Of a stretch of DNA of 64,000 nucleotides, positions 1-8,836 are shown piece by piece. How positions within the stretch are numbered: the stretch's first letter is position 1; the number at the start of each line of letters is the position of its first letter. The notes beneath the pieces are model-generated. The model saw only the letters and a list, made by a program, of their open reading frames with translations. It made no database searches and had not been told where the DNA came from. The DNA lies in contig CP030759.1 of the NCBI GenBank assembly GCA_003290465.1, forward strand, positions 124,001-188,000. Direction: 5' to 3'. The stretch comes from Candidatus Sumerlaea chitinivorans. Its GTDB lineage: Bacteria; Sumerlaeota; Sumerlaeia; Sumerlaeales; Sumerlaeaceae. Both the position numbers and the translations under genes were made by a program.

Positions 1-1
1 A

Positions 2-1207
2 GAGATTCGCCGCAAGCTTGCGGACATCCGACCGCAACTTGACGAGCTTTATCAGCTTCGCCGCGTTTTGACGGACATGCGCCTCCGTCGCGGTGCTCTT
101 GATTTGGACATTCCCGAGACAGAGGTCCACTTTGCCCCGGACGGGTCCGTAACCGACGTTGTCCGGCGACAGCGGCTCGAGGCGCACCGCGTGGTGGAAG
201 AGTGCATGCTCATCGCCAACGAGGTGGTTGCCACGCATCTGTTTCGGCTGCGTGCCCCCGCCATCTACCGAGTGCACGACGAACCGGACAAAAATAAGCT
301 TCGGCAACTCCAACCCATCCTTGCGCAACTGGGGGTGCGTTTCCCTGCGCGCAAGGATATTACCTCGGACGCAATCCAGATTGCTCTGGAGCGCACGGAA
401 CACTTAGAAACGGGATTCATTGCGCGTCGGCTCATTCTGCGCGCGATGATGCAAGCACATTACTCGGATGAGAACATCGGGCACTATGGCTTAGCGAGCC
501 CGTGCTATACGCATTTTACGTCGCCCATCCGCCGCTATCCTGACCTTATTGTTCATCGGATCTTGCATGAGGTGGCCGCCGCAGGGGCCCCGATGGAGGG
601 GATCTATGAACCTTTACGCGATCCGCGCGAAGATGAACCTGAGAGGAAGCCTCATTCCTCCTACCGCGAAACGCACCATCTGCCCCCACCGCGTGTAGCG
701 CATTGGCGGCGCATCCTTGGGCCCATCGCTCGGCACTCCAGCGAACGCGAACGGCGGGCTCAGGAAATCGAGTATCAGGCCATTCAAGCAAAGTCGCTCG
801 AGTATATTCGTCAATTCCTTGGTCAGGAATTCGAGGGCTACATTACGAGTGTTCTCACGTGGGGATTCTTCGTCGAGCTCCGAGAGATGCCAATCGAAGG
901 TCTCGTTCACGTGCGAAACCTTGAGGACGACTACTACGAGTACGACGAGGAACGGATGGTGCTCGTTGGGCGAGAGAGCGGGCGCACCTTTAAGCTCGGC
1001 GACCGTGTGATCGTTGCGGTGGAACACGCGAACCTTGCAGCCCTTGAACTGGATTTTGCACTCGTGGAACACATTCGCCCGCGGGAATCCACCGAGACGG
1101 ATCGCGAGCGGTGGCGGGAAAAGCAGGCGCGTAAGAAACGTCACGCCGAACGTCGGCCCACACATGGCGGCTTTCAAAAGCGAGGGCGGCGTCGCCGTTC
1201 GCGTTAG
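2..1207 (+). CDS. rnr: Ribonuclease R, C-terminal part (5' end outside window)
   Basis: 3'-to-5' exoribonuclease of the RNB family, which degrades structured RNA processively. The reading frame is open to the left edge, so the cold-shock domains and the first RNB catalytic aspartates lie outside the window. What remains is the end of the RNB domain, including the family motif HFTSPIRRYPDLIVHR near residues 150-165 of the visible part, followed by an S1 RNA-binding domain (roughly residues 255-345) and a very basic Lys/Arg tail typical of RNase R. Between the RNB core and the S1 domain there is an extra charged and Pro-rich stretch of about 45 residues that I do not expect in the E. coli enzyme. 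A TTG codon at 68 is not the true start. RNase R is more likely than RNase II because of the basic tail. Confidence 0.9.
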   Translation, partial: EIRRKLADIRPQLDELYQLRRVLTDMRLRRGALDLDIPETEVHFAPDGSVTDVVRRQRLEAHRVVEECMLIANEVVATHLFRLRAPAIYRVHDEPDKNKLRQLQPILAQLGVRFPARKDITSDAIQIALERTEHLETGFIARRLILRAMMQAHYSDENIGHYGLASPCYTHFTSPIRRYPDLIVHRILHEVAAAGAPMEGIYEPLRDPREDEPERKPHSSYRETHHLPPPRVAHWRRILGPIARHSSERERRAQEIEYQAIQAKSLEYIRQFLGQEFEGYITSVLTWGFFVELREMPIEGLVHVRNLEDDYYEYDEERMVLVGRESGRTFKLGDRVIVAVEHANLAALELDFALVEHIRPRESTETDRERWREKQARKKRHAERRPTHGGFQKRGRRRRSR

Positions 1208-1304
1208 GGGGCTCTGCCCCGCGCTGGCCTTCAACGCCCCGTCCGAATGGCAAGGCAAGGGCATCCTGAATGCACGTCGCCACATTCGGTAGCCGTAGGT
1301 AGCC

Positions 1305-2846
1305 ATGCCGGATTTTTCAACACGTGTAGCAGTGGAACGGCTCCTACAGGCGGAGCGTGGCGGCTACCGCAAGCCCTTCGGTAGCGCCCACTCTCTGGGA
1401 TTAGTCTATCCGAACACCTATCACGTGGGCATGTCCAATCTGGGGTTTCAGATCGTCCATCGGCTCGTCAATGAATTCCCCGATTGGCTGTGCGAGCGTT
1501 TTTTTACTGACTTTGACCCTCCAATTGCTCTCGAGAGCCTTCAGCCGCCAACCAGTTTTGACATCCTCGCCTTCAGTGTGTCGTTTGAGCTGGATTACTT
1601 TCATGTGTTAGATTTCTTAGTTCGCTCGGGGATTCCACCGCGGGCTGTGGACCGCGGACCAGAATGGCCTGTGATTGTGTGTGGGGGCGTATGTGTGGAC
1701 GTCAACCCGCATCCCATTTGCGAATTTGTGGACCTCGTTGTGAATGCCGAGGCAGAGGTAGCCCTGCCAGATCTCCTTTCACTCTATCGCGAGCACCGTG
1801 GTGATCGGCGCGCTTTTCTCAACGCCGCGAGCCAACTACCAGGCACATTTGTGACACCCCCAGCGGCGAATCGTTATGACGTTCCCGGCCCCCATGTGGA
1901 GGCTGGGCGCATCCCAGTGCCTGACCGCGTCATTGCGCCGCAGCTTGGCAAGATTCCGCGCTGCACCCACATCGTAACCCCAAACACGGAGTTCTCGGAC
2001 ATGGTGCTCGTTGAGCTGGCGCGAGGATGTCCCTATCGCTGTACGTTCTGCTTTGTGGGACACAACCTGAATCCCTACCGCACGGTGCCTCTTGAAATCC
2101 TAAAGGAGTGGATCGCTGAACGACGGACGCAAACGGAGCGCTTCGGCTTTGTGGCGAGCGCGGTAGCCTCGCATCCGCAAATTGATGAATTGTGCGCCTA
2201 TTGCGACGAGCTGGACGTACGAGTGTCGTACTCAAGCCTTCGTGCAGAAGATGTCACATTGCCCATGCTGCGCACGCTGGCGCGCAGTGGTGCGCGCTCG
2301 CTGACCGTCGCACCCGAAGCAGGATCATTTCGTCTGCGACGTCTGCTGGGCAAAGCGCGCTTGCCCGACGAGCGACTCTTCTGGGTCATCGAAAATGCGC
2401 TGCGTTTGGGGATGCCGAATCTCAAACTTTACTTTATGGTGGGAATCCCTACCGAGACGGAAGATGACGTGCTGGCGATTCCAGAGCTTTTGCGTCGGCT
2501 TCAACGCGAGTTTGTGGCTGGTTCTCGGCCGTGGGGACGGATCGGATCGCTTAGCTTGAATCTCAGCGTTTTTGTTCCAATCCCCAGTACACCGCTCGCC
2601 AAGTTCGAGCCTCTGCCGGTGGACACGGTCCGACACCACCTTGCGATTCTCGAGCGTCAGCTGCGCAAAGTGCAGAACGTTCGATTCCAGATGCCGAGCC
2701 TCGCCCTCGCCCAAGCGCAACGCATTCTCGTGCAAGGTGACCTCCGAAGCGCAGAATTCCTCAAATTGGCTCATGCACATGGAGGAAATTGGCGGGCGGC
2801 TCTGCGCGAGTGGGATGAATTGGCTGCGCGGGCGGTCATGGCATGA
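1305..2846 (+). CDS. Radical SAM protein with B12-binding-like N-terminal domain
   Basis: 513-residue protein. The N-terminal half resembles the B12-binding-like region of the uncharacterised radical SAM family TIGR03960 (motifs YPNTYHVGMSNLG, FDILAFSVSFELDY and VIVCGGVCVDVNP). The radical SAM core follows, with the 4Fe-4S ligands C242, C246 and C249 in the motif GCPYRCTFC. S-adenosylmethionine cleavage is therefore expected; the substrate is unknown. Relatives are often linked to or fused with a DUF2344 domain and sit beside RNase E/G genes; here no DUF2344 is present and the upstream neighbour is RNase R, 97 bases away on the same strand. ATG start; the codon is preceded by only a weak ribosome site. 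The fold call is sure, the role is not. Confidence 0.82.
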   Translation: MPDFSTRVAVERLLQAERGGYRKPFGSAHSLGLVYPNTYHVGMSNLGFQIVHRLVNEFPDWLCERFFTDFDPPIALESLQPPTSFDILAFSVSFELDYFHVLDFLVRSGIPPRAVDRGPEWPVIVCGGVCVDVNPHPICEFVDLVVNAEAEVALPDLLSLYREHRGDRRAFLNAASQLPGTFVTPPAANRYDVPGPHVEAGRIPVPDRVIAPQLGKIPRCTHIVTPNTEFSDMVLVELARGCPYRCTFCFVGHNLNPYRTVPLEILKEWIAERRTQTERFGFVASAVASHPQIDELCAYCDELDVRVSYSSLRAEDVTLPMLRTLARSGARSLTVAPEAGSFRLRRLLGKARLPDERLFWVIENALRLGMPNLKLYFMVGIPTETEDDVLAIPELLRRLQREFVAGSRPWGRIGSLSLNLSVFVPIPSTPLAKFEPLPVDTVRHHLAILERQLRKVQNVRFQMPSLALAQAQRILVQGDLRSAEFLKLAHAHGGNWRAALREWDELAARAVMA

Positions 2847-2967
2847 CAGAGTGAGGAGAGGAAGCGACTGCGCCTTCCACATCGTTGCGAATGCATTTCA
2901 CGAAAGAGTGTAAAAGCGCGGTGTGCTGCCTGAGCAAGCGCGGTCATGCGCCCGAGGCAGTCAAAGC

Positions 2968-3043
2968 GTCCCCATCGTCTAGAGGCCTAGGACATCGCCC
3001 TTTCACGGCGATAACAGGGGTTCGAATCCCCTTGGGGACGCCA
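2968..3043 (+). tRNA. tRNA-Glu (anticodon TTC)
   Basis: A 76-base cloverleaf with the 3' CCA encoded. The acceptor arm is gtcccca paired with tggggac. The anticodon stem tcgcc/ggcga encloses a seven-base loop with TTC at 3002-3004. The T-arm contains ggttcgaatcc. It closely resembles the E. coli tRNA-Glu sequence. A T-run follows directly (about 3045-3054) and may end transcription. Confidence 0.97.
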
Positions 3044-3223
3044 TTTCTTTTTTGGGGCAGCGCGAGCCCAGCCCCTCTTCTCAACGGAGCAGTTTGGCGT
3101 CGGATGCTTGTTGCCCTCCCCGTCGTCAGATGCTCGTTGCTGCCGAGTCATTCTTACCGACCAAAGTGCACGGAAAGATTCGACCGAGATTGGCAAAAGC
3201 TGGGTAACAGGAAAAAAAGAAAA

Positions 3224-3299
3224 TGGAGCGGGAAACGGGGCTCGAACCCGCGACCCTCAGCTTGGGAAGCTGATGCTCTACCAACTGAGCTACTCCCGC
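3224..3299 (-). tRNA. tRNA-Gly (anticodon CCC)
   Basis: A 76-base cloverleaf on the minus strand with encoded CCA. Acceptor gcgggag, D-arm tagctcagttggtagagc, anticodon stem tcagc/gctga with loop ttCCCaa (anticodon at 3264-3266), and T-arm cgggttcgagccccg. It reads glycine codon GGG. A long T-run follows the CCA in the direction of transcription (about 3211-3223) and probably serves as terminator. It faces tRNA-Glu across a 180-base gap in which I see no other gene. Confidence 0.97.
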
Positions 3300-3423
3300 T
3301 CACTCCAACCGAGATGTCTTCTACTGAAGACGGTTCCCCGTTGGCAATTCTTTTTTACAGATTTGGGGAATTTCCATTCGAGCCGCGGTGCCTCTCCAAA
3401 TCACCTCGAGCCTGAAAGAGTGT

Positions 3424-4305
3424 TCACTTCGAGCCGAAAGTGCGAAGACGAGGTGGAAGAGGTTCGCGGGGGCTCGAGCTGCGCTGTGCCTGAGATTTGA
3501 TGACGGAGCCCTGTCCGGATTCCGATTGGATGGGGGGCTTGCCTGCCCCCGTTGGAGGCACGGAGTTTTTCTTATCGCCGCGCGGGAGAAGGGACGCAGA
3601 TTTGGATGGTTGCGAGAGGCTCCGACGATTCACACGTTCGCCCGAGTATTGCTCGTAGGCCTCGAGAAACGCGAGAATCACGTCAGAGCGCACAAAAATC
3701 GCATGGCGCGCTTCGTCGCGCTGGCTAAGCATTCCAACGACCTCTCCATTTGTCGCAAAGACAGGACCTCCGGAGTATCCACTTCGCACCTTCGCATCGG
3801 CCATCGCAAAGCCGTCCAGCACGTTCAGCGCAGTGATTCTCCCATTCGTGACCCAAAATCCGGAGGGATCGAAAAGTCCGGCAATCCGCACTTCATCACC
3901 GCGAACGAGATCGAAAGGCCGCAGCTCCGCAGGCGCGCCACTGACTTTTTCACTCACGCGCAACAGGGCGAGGTCATGTTCTGAGTCGGTTGCAACGATC
4001 TCCGCCGGGTGCTGTCGACCATTCACGAATTCAATGATCACAGCTTCTGCTGCCAATAAACCATGCGGCGAGGGGACACGTAAGAGATGGCTACAAGTGA
4101 GAATGTGATGCGGACCAACGAAGAAACCGCTTCCTCGGGCAAAGCCCACTGCGTTTCGAGGCACTTCCGAGCCCACCAACGAGCAAACTGCCACACAAGT
4201 GTACCGAAGTCGTAGGGGACGTTCCCGGGCTATCACAACATTCGTAGCGCAGAGGAGCGACAAGAACAATATCAGTGCACGTCGAGCCCACACGGAAGTT
4301 TTCAT
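3424..4305 (-). CDS. Secreted trypsin-like serine protease (S1C/HtrA-like, no PDZ)
   Basis: 293-residue protein with an N-terminal signal peptide (basic start, hydrophobic stretch residues 9-26). The catalytic triad is visible: H73 in TCSHLL, D111 in EHDLALL and S178 in SGYSGGPVF. This is the pattern of chymotrypsin-fold proteases of the HtrA/S1C group. There is no PDZ domain; the last 70 residues are Ser/Pro/Arg-rich and probably disordered. It would act in the periplasm or outside the cell. The likely role is protein quality control or processing, but no partner gene is adjacent. ATG start, without a strong ribosome binding site. Confidence 0.8.
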   Translation of the reverse strand: MKTSVWARRALILFLSLLCATNVVIARERPLRLRYTCVAVCSLVGSEVPRNAVGFARGSGFFVGPHHILTCSHLLRVPSPHGLLAAEAVIIEFVNGRQHPAEIVATDSEHDLALLRVSEKVSGAPAELRPFDLVRGDEVRIAGLFDPSGFWVTNGRITALNVLDGFAMADAKVRSGYSGGPVFATNGEVVGMLSQRDEARHAIFVRSDVILAFLEAYEQYSGERVNRRSLSQPSKSASLLPRGDKKNSVPPTGAGKPPIQSESGQGSVIKSQAQRSSSPREPLPPRLRTFGSK

Positions 4306-4477
4306 AGTTTCGATGAGTCACTGTGCAAGGGGCTGACCAACACGTGCAACCCCGATTCAACATTCATCATCATCTTACATAAGAGCAGCACGTTTTTTGT
4401 CAGTTTAGGAGGACGGGGCCCCCGTGAGGCCGAACGTCAAACCGGGGCGAGTGGTTCAACTGTGATTCGGCGTCGTA

Positions 4478-5014
4478 CTATTCTTCCGAAACCGGCTGGG
4501 TCGTTTGCTGCTGCGCCTGTATCAAATCTGGTGGAAAAACCTCGACCAGTTCGACGTCGAAGAATAACCACGATTTCGGCGGAATGCTTGGGGGCGCCCC
4601 AGCGTCACCGTACCCCTGAGCCGGAGGGATCAGCACAAGGCGTCTCCCGCCGAGCCGCATCCCGATCATCCCCTCGTAGAGTCCGGGAATAAGCTTTCCC
4701 GGCTTCCACTCGAGGCGAAGAGGAACGGGAACGAGTTTCGTCCGCGATTCATCAATGAGTTTGCCCGACTGAACGATCTTTCCGGAATAGTGGAGGCCGA
4801 CCATTTCGCCCTGCCGTGGTTCGGGTCCGTTTCCGACTCGCACATCCTGGTAGGCGACTCCGCTATCGAGGACAACGCACGCGGAAGTGTCCATCTGAAC
4901 AGCCGCCAGTGCCTGCGAGAGAGTGTAAACGGGAACGGTTGTCTCATCCTCTGCCCAACAAAAAGACGTGGAAACAAGTAGGGCAAGGATGCCCCATACC
5001 ACGCGCTGTATCAT
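4478..5014 (-). CDS. FKBP-type peptidyl-prolyl cis-trans isomerase, exported
   Basis: 178-residue protein with a signal peptide (cleavage near SFCWA, residue 21) and one FKBP domain (about residues 60-162). Recognisable pieces are VGLHYSGKI, the LIPGLYEGMIGMRLGG segment, IPPAQGYGDAG and the closing strand WLFFDVELVEV. It should speed proline isomerisation in exported proteins. The tail is Gln/Thr-rich. The start is supported by a GGAGGAGA site six bases upstream of the ATG. It lies 85 bases downstream of the metal permease gene on the same strand, but the two functions are not obviously connected. Confidence 0.88.
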   Translation of the reverse strand: MIQRVVWGILALLVSTSFCWAEDETTVPVYTLSQALAAVQMDTSACVVLDSGVAYQDVRVGNGPEPRQGEMVGLHYSGKIVQSGKLIDESRTKLVPVPLRLEWKPGKLIPGLYEGMIGMRLGGRRLVLIPPAQGYGDAGAPPSIPPKSWLFFDVELVEVFPPDLIQAQQQTTQPVSEE

Positions 5015-5099
5015 GCTACGTCTCCTCCATGTGTCGTAACAAGCTGCGCTCGACTACCGAGCATCTTCGGTCAACCTTCAAGGAAAAGGTGCAGTTGGC

Positions 5100-5948
5100 T
5101 CAGGCCACATGCCGATATCGCAGCCGGTGGAGAGCAAAAACGACGAGGAACACGGCAAACTGGATCAGGACAATGGTCGCCCCCGCCGGCAAGTCCGTCA
5201 CGCAAGAAATGACTAACCCAAGCAAAGTTGTGCCTAGTCCGAGTAGCACACTTGCCCCGAGCATCCCAGCAAATCGTCTGGCGAGCAAGTGAGCAGTCGC
5301 CCCTGGCAGAACAAGAAAAGCGCTCACCAGAATGATCCCTACCAAACGCACCGAGATGACAATCGTAATTGTAATAAGGGTCAAAAGCAGGTAGTGGAGA
5401 AAGCGTACCGGCACGCCGCTTACTTCGGCCATCTGCATGTCGAAGCAATAGTAGAGAAGCTGCTTTTGAAAAAGGATCAGGGGCACCAGGACGAGTGTGC
5501 CGAGTCCGTAGATGAGCCACAAATCTGTGCGCGTGAGGGCGAGCACGCTACCGAAGAGATAACTCATCGCGTCTTGGTTATAGCCGCGGGCAGCCTTGAA
5601 GAAAATGACGCCCAAAGCCATCGCAACGACGAAAAAAATACCAATCGCGCTATCCTCCGAAACTCGTGACTCACGCGTGGTTGCAGCAATCAGCCACGCC
5701 ACGACCAAGCAGAAGGCAAGAGCTGTGGCATAAATGCCGAGGATCGCATGGGCTGTGCCTGCAAAGAAGTAGATGCCCAGTGCAATGCCGCCAAAAGCTG
5801 CATGCGAGATGCCTTGGCCGATGAAGGCCATGCGGCGCAAGACGACGTATACCGACAAGACGCTGCATACCAGCGCAATTGCCAAGCCACCGGCAATCGC
5901 ATAGCGCCAGAATTGAAATTGAAATAGATCGGTTAGCGCCTGAATCAC
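5100..5948 (-). CDS. ABC-3 family metal ABC transporter permease (ZnuB/MntB-like)
   Basis: About 282 residues with some eight to nine hydrophobic helices. It matches the ABC-3 permease family that imports zinc, manganese or iron; the motif RRMAFIGQGISHAAFGGIALG after the second helix is characteristic. I chose the GTG at 5946-5948 because AAGGAG lies nine bases upstream; an upstream GTG at 5964-5966 would add six residues but has no ribosome site. The usual partners, an ATPase and a solute-binding protein, are not in the window, so this permease is an orphan here. The actual metal cannot be told from sequence. Confidence 0.87.
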   Translation of the reverse strand: MIQALTDLFQFQFWRYAIAGGLAIALVCSVLSVYVVLRRMAFIGQGISHAAFGGIALGIYFFAGTAHAILGIYATALAFCLVVAWLIAATTRESRVSEDSAIGIFFVVAMALGVIFFKAARGYNQDAMSYLFGSVLALTRTDLWLIYGLGTLVLVPLILFQKQLLYYCFDMQMAEVSGVPVRFLHYLLLTLITITIVISVRLVGIILVSAFLVLPGATAHLLARRFAGMLGASVLLGLGTTLLGLVISCVTDLPAGATIVLIQFAVFLVVFALHRLRYRHVA

Positions 5949-6036
5949 GTGTATGTGCTCCTTCACCGGTTCAGCTGAGTTCTCGCAAAATTCTGACCGG
6001 AAAACGAATCCACACTATGTTGAGCTCGTAAAAACA

Positions 6037-6056
6037 ATTCGGTTTCTCGACCGAAT
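6037..6056. promoter_or_regulatory. Inverted repeat between divergent genes, possible operator
   Basis: attcggt and accgaat form a perfect 7-base inverted repeat with a 6-base spacer. It lies between the metal permease gene (minus) and lepB (plus). Position and symmetry suit a dimeric repressor site, for example a metal-responsive one, but no known consensus is matched. It could also be a small hairpin. Confidence 0.3.
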
Positions 6057-6121
6057 GCTTTCTGATTGCGTCGGAACCCAAAACTTTGTTTCGTGCTCTA
6101 TCGAATTTGCAACCCACATAA

Positions 6122-7024
6122 GTGGACGAGTCGGACTTGATTCAAACGCGCGACCGAGAAGTGGACAGATCAGACATTCCAAGCGACCGCGGGTGGTCCC
6201 CCGCAAGCGAACGGGCTCAAGAACGTGGGGGAATCCTCGTGCATTTGCGCGAGTGGCTCGACGCACTCATCTTTGCGTTCGTGCTGGCCATGTTCATCCG
6301 AACGTTTGCGGTCGAGCTGTTCAAAATTCCCTCTGGCTCAATGAGTCCAACTCTCCTGGGCGATTATGTGGCCGAAGGCGTTGCCGTGGATGAAACGGCT
6401 CAACCTCGGCGATACCTTTTGATCTGGGAGCGCGGAACCAATCTCGTGCAAGTATTCCGTAAGGACGAATCGTCCGGTCGTTATCAGTATCAAGGGAAAC
6501 GAGACCGTCGGAATCTCGGTTATCTTCGCGATCTCTTTGAGCGCGATCTTCACTTGGAAGAACACCATATTTGTGTGAACAAGTTTGCCTACTGGTTTAC
6601 CAAGCCTGAGCGCGGCGACATTGTGATCTTTCGTGTGCCGTTTCGCAAGCAGCCCTCCACGTACACACGCAATGGTCACACCTTTACAGTGCAAGCGTAC
6701 AACCGTTACCAAGGCGTCTACGTGAAGCGAGCGGTGGCCTTTGATGGCGAACATGTAGAAATTGATCGTGATCGGCGGCTGGTGATTAATGGCGAGACTG
6801 TAACGACACCGGAGTTTTTCCGCTATCAACGTTACGACATTCCGGAGACACTCACGTACTCAGTGGACGTTCCGCAGGGCCAATTGTTGGTCTTTGGCGA
6901 CAATACCGCCAACAGCTACGACAGCCGCTACTGGGGCGGGTTGCCCTACGAAAACTTGCGTGGGAAAGCGTTTTTCCGATACCGACCATTTCCGAATAAA
7001 GTGGGATTCTTGAATCACTGGTAA
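6122..7024 (+). CDS. lepB: Signal peptidase I
   Basis: Membrane-bound serine protease that removes signal peptides from exported proteins. One transmembrane helix (about residues 42-62) precedes the catalytic motif IPSGSMSPTL, with the nucleophile S73. The general base is K202 in GVYVKRAVAF. The C-terminal box VFGDNTANSYDSRYWG is also typical. The Ser-Lys spacing (129 residues) is much longer than in E. coli (55), because of an inserted segment at about residues 85-185. Several GTG/TTG codons could serve as start (6122, 6161); none has a clear ribosome site, so the first 15 residues are uncertain. Confidence 0.93.
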   Translation: MDESDLIQTRDREVDRSDIPSDRGWSPASERAQERGGILVHLREWLDALIFAFVLAMFIRTFAVELFKIPSGSMSPTLLGDYVAEGVAVDETAQPRRYLLIWERGTNLVQVFRKDESSGRYQYQGKRDRRNLGYLRDLFERDLHLEEHHICVNKFAYWFTKPERGDIVIFRVPFRKQPSTYTRNGHTFTVQAYNRYQGVYVKRAVAFDGEHVEIDRDRRLVINGETVTTPEFFRYQRYDIPETLTYSVDVPQGQLLVFGDNTANSYDSRYWGGLPYENLRGKAFFRYRPFPNKVGFLNHW

Positions 7025-7079
7025 GGGGCGCGCTCTAAGGACTTCGGGGAGAGAAGCACAACAACGAGGTGAGATAATC

Positions 7080-7562
7080 ATGAAAAGGAAAATTCTCGAA
7101 CTCTTGCGACAGGATGCGCGATTGACGCGCGAGCAGTTAGCGCGCCGAGTTGGAGCGACACCGGAAGAAGTTGATACCTTAATCCGCGAGCTGGAACGCT
7201 CCCGCGCTATCTACGGTTACACTGCCCTGGTAAACTACGAAGCTGCCGGAGAAGAACTGGTCGAAGCTGTCATTGAGGTCCACGTCACGCCCAAACGCGG
7301 GGAAGGATTCGACGGCATTGCCAAGCGCATCTACAATTTCCCCGAGGTGCGCTCCCTTTACCTGATGTCAGGTGGCTCAGATTTCCTCGTGTTCATGGAA
7401 GCAGCCTCCCTCAAAGAGATTGCGAAATTTGTGACTGAGAAACTCGCCACCATGGATGGCGTGAAGGAGACGCAGACGCATTTTCTCCTAAAAAAATATA
7501 AGCAGGACGGCGTTGCCCTTGACGGCGAGGAGCCAGTCGAGCGCCTGTCAGTTACACCGTGA
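7080..7562 (+). CDS. Lrp/AsnC family transcriptional regulator
   Basis: 160 residues. The N-terminal winged helix-turn-helix (residues 1-50, LTREQLARRVGATPEEVDTLI) is followed by a RAM ligand-binding domain (about 60-145). Regulators of this family form octamers or dimers that sense amino acids. It lies directly upstream of an aminotransferase gene (10 bases apart), an arrangement that suggests control of amino acid metabolism and probably of its own operon. ATG start at the end of a 55-base gap after lepB, with gaggtgag upstream. Confidence 0.88.
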   Translation: MKRKILELLRQDARLTREQLARRVGATPEEVDTLIRELERSRAIYGYTALVNYEAAGEELVEAVIEVHVTPKRGEGFDGIAKRIYNFPEVRSLYLMSGGSDFLVFMEAASLKEIAKFVTEKLATMDGVKETQTHFLLKKYKQDGVALDGEEPVERLSVTP

Positions 7563-7572
7563 GGTGCCCACC

Positions 7573-8748
7573 ATGACTCGCACGGCAACTTCCCTTCATG
7601 ATAAAATTGCGCACCATGTGGCCGCGCTTCCACCCTCAGGAATTCGCCGGTTCTTCGAGCTCGTACTGGCTACGGAAGGTGTGATTTCGCTTGGGGTAGG
7701 AGAACCTGATTTCCAGACGCCTTGGACGATTCGCGAAGAGGCAATCTACCAGCTGGAACGCGGCCGAACGACCTACACAAGCAACTACGGACTGCGCGAA
7801 CTTCGTGTGGAGCTTTCAAAGTGGCTTGGTGAGCACTATGGGCTGCGCTACGATCCAGACCGCGAGATCGTGATCACTGTGGGCGGCAGCGAGGCAATTG
7901 ATATTGCCCTTCGAGCCATACTCAACCCGGGCGAAGAAGTCATCGTCGTCGAGCCCTGCTACGTTTCCTACGCGCCAACGGTGGCTTTGGCTGGCGGAGT
8001 TCCGGTATCTTGCCCCACTTATCAACGAAACGGATTTCGCCTTGATTTCGATGAGCTTCAAGCGCTCATCACACCGCGGACTAAGGCACTCATCGTCAAC
8101 TACCCCAACAACCCCACTGGGGCGACACTTCGCCGGCCCGATCTCGAGCGTTTGGCCACGGTAGCCGCGGACTACGACCTGCTGGTGTTGAGCGACGAAA
8201 TTTATGCTGAACTTACGTACGAAGGCGCGCATGTTTCACTGGGGGCGCTTCCCGGAATGAAAGAGCGTACGCTACTTGTCTCGGGATTCTCCAAGGCCTT
8301 CGCGATGACGGGATGGCGCATTGGCTACCTGTGTGGACCCGAGGAACTTATCTCGGCAATGGTGAAGATCCACCAATACACCATCCTCTGTGCGCCCACA
8401 ATTTCGCAATTTGCTGCGCTGGAAGCTCTGCGCGATGCCTCTGAGGACACCCTCGCCATGCGTGCAGAGTATGAGCGACGCAGGAACTTTATCGTCAATG
8501 CCTTCAACGAGCTCGGCCTCACCACCCTGATGCCTGAAGGGGCATTTTACGCCTTTGCAAACATTCAAAGCACAGGGCTGAGCAGCGAGGAGTTCTGCAC
8601 CCAACTTTTGCATGCGCAAAAAGTGGCTGTTGTGCCCGGAACGGCTTTCGGGGCATGTGGGGAAGGGTTCATCCGCGCAAGCTATGCGACGGCCTTCGAG
8701 AAGCTTGAACAAGCAGTGGAGCGCGTGGCACGTTTCCTTGGCAAGTGA
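7573..8748 (+). CDS. PLP-dependent aminotransferase, class I/II
   Basis: 391-residue fold-type I aminotransferase. Visible landmarks are the PLP-binding NYPNNPTGA loop, LSDEIYAELTY, and the Schiff-base lysine K241 in SGFSKAFAMTGWRIGY. The C-terminal arginine that holds the substrate carboxylate is in the segment GFIRASYA. It is of the aspartate/alanine or aromatic aminotransferase type; the amino donor cannot be told. I use the ATG at 7573; a longer frame from 7513 would overlap the Lrp gene by 50 bases. It is presumably co-transcribed with the Lrp regulator. Confidence 0.92.
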   Translation: MTRTATSLHDKIAHHVAALPPSGIRRFFELVLATEGVISLGVGEPDFQTPWTIREEAIYQLERGRTTYTSNYGLRELRVELSKWLGEHYGLRYDPDREIVITVGGSEAIDIALRAILNPGEEVIVVEPCYVSYAPTVALAGGVPVSCPTYQRNGFRLDFDELQALITPRTKALIVNYPNNPTGATLRRPDLERLATVAADYDLLVLSDEIYAELTYEGAHVSLGALPGMKERTLLVSGFSKAFAMTGWRIGYLCGPEELISAMVKIHQYTILCAPTISQFAALEALRDASEDTLAMRAEYERRRNFIVNAFNELGLTTLMPEGAFYAFANIQSTGLSSEEFCTQLLHAQKVAVVPGTAFGACGEGFIRASYATAFEKLEQAVERVARFLGK

Positions 8749-8757
8749 GCAAAGAAA

Positions 8758-8802
8758 GAGGGCGAAGGTTCGTCACCCAAACGCTTGACGACCTTCGCCC
8801 TC
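8758..8802. terminator. Stem-loop terminator between convergent genes
   Basis: A 12-base perfect inverted repeat (gagggcgaaggt / accttcgccctc) continues inward as cgtc/gacg with one bulge. It sits between the aminotransferase (plus) and the aldehyde dehydrogenase (minus). The minus-strand side is followed by TTTCTTT; the plus side lacks a T-run. It most likely ends both transcripts, or at least the minus one. Confidence 0.65.
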
Positions 8803-8836
8803 ACGCTTGTCTACGCTTCATGCGATAGCGAGACGC

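Noticed and set aside
614-1306. A 230-residue minus-strand frame
   Set aside because: Antisense shadow of the RNase R gene.
8725-8744. A sigma-54-like tggcac...ttggca pattern
   Set aside because: Inside the end of the aminotransferase gene and spacing does not fit the -24/-12 consensus.
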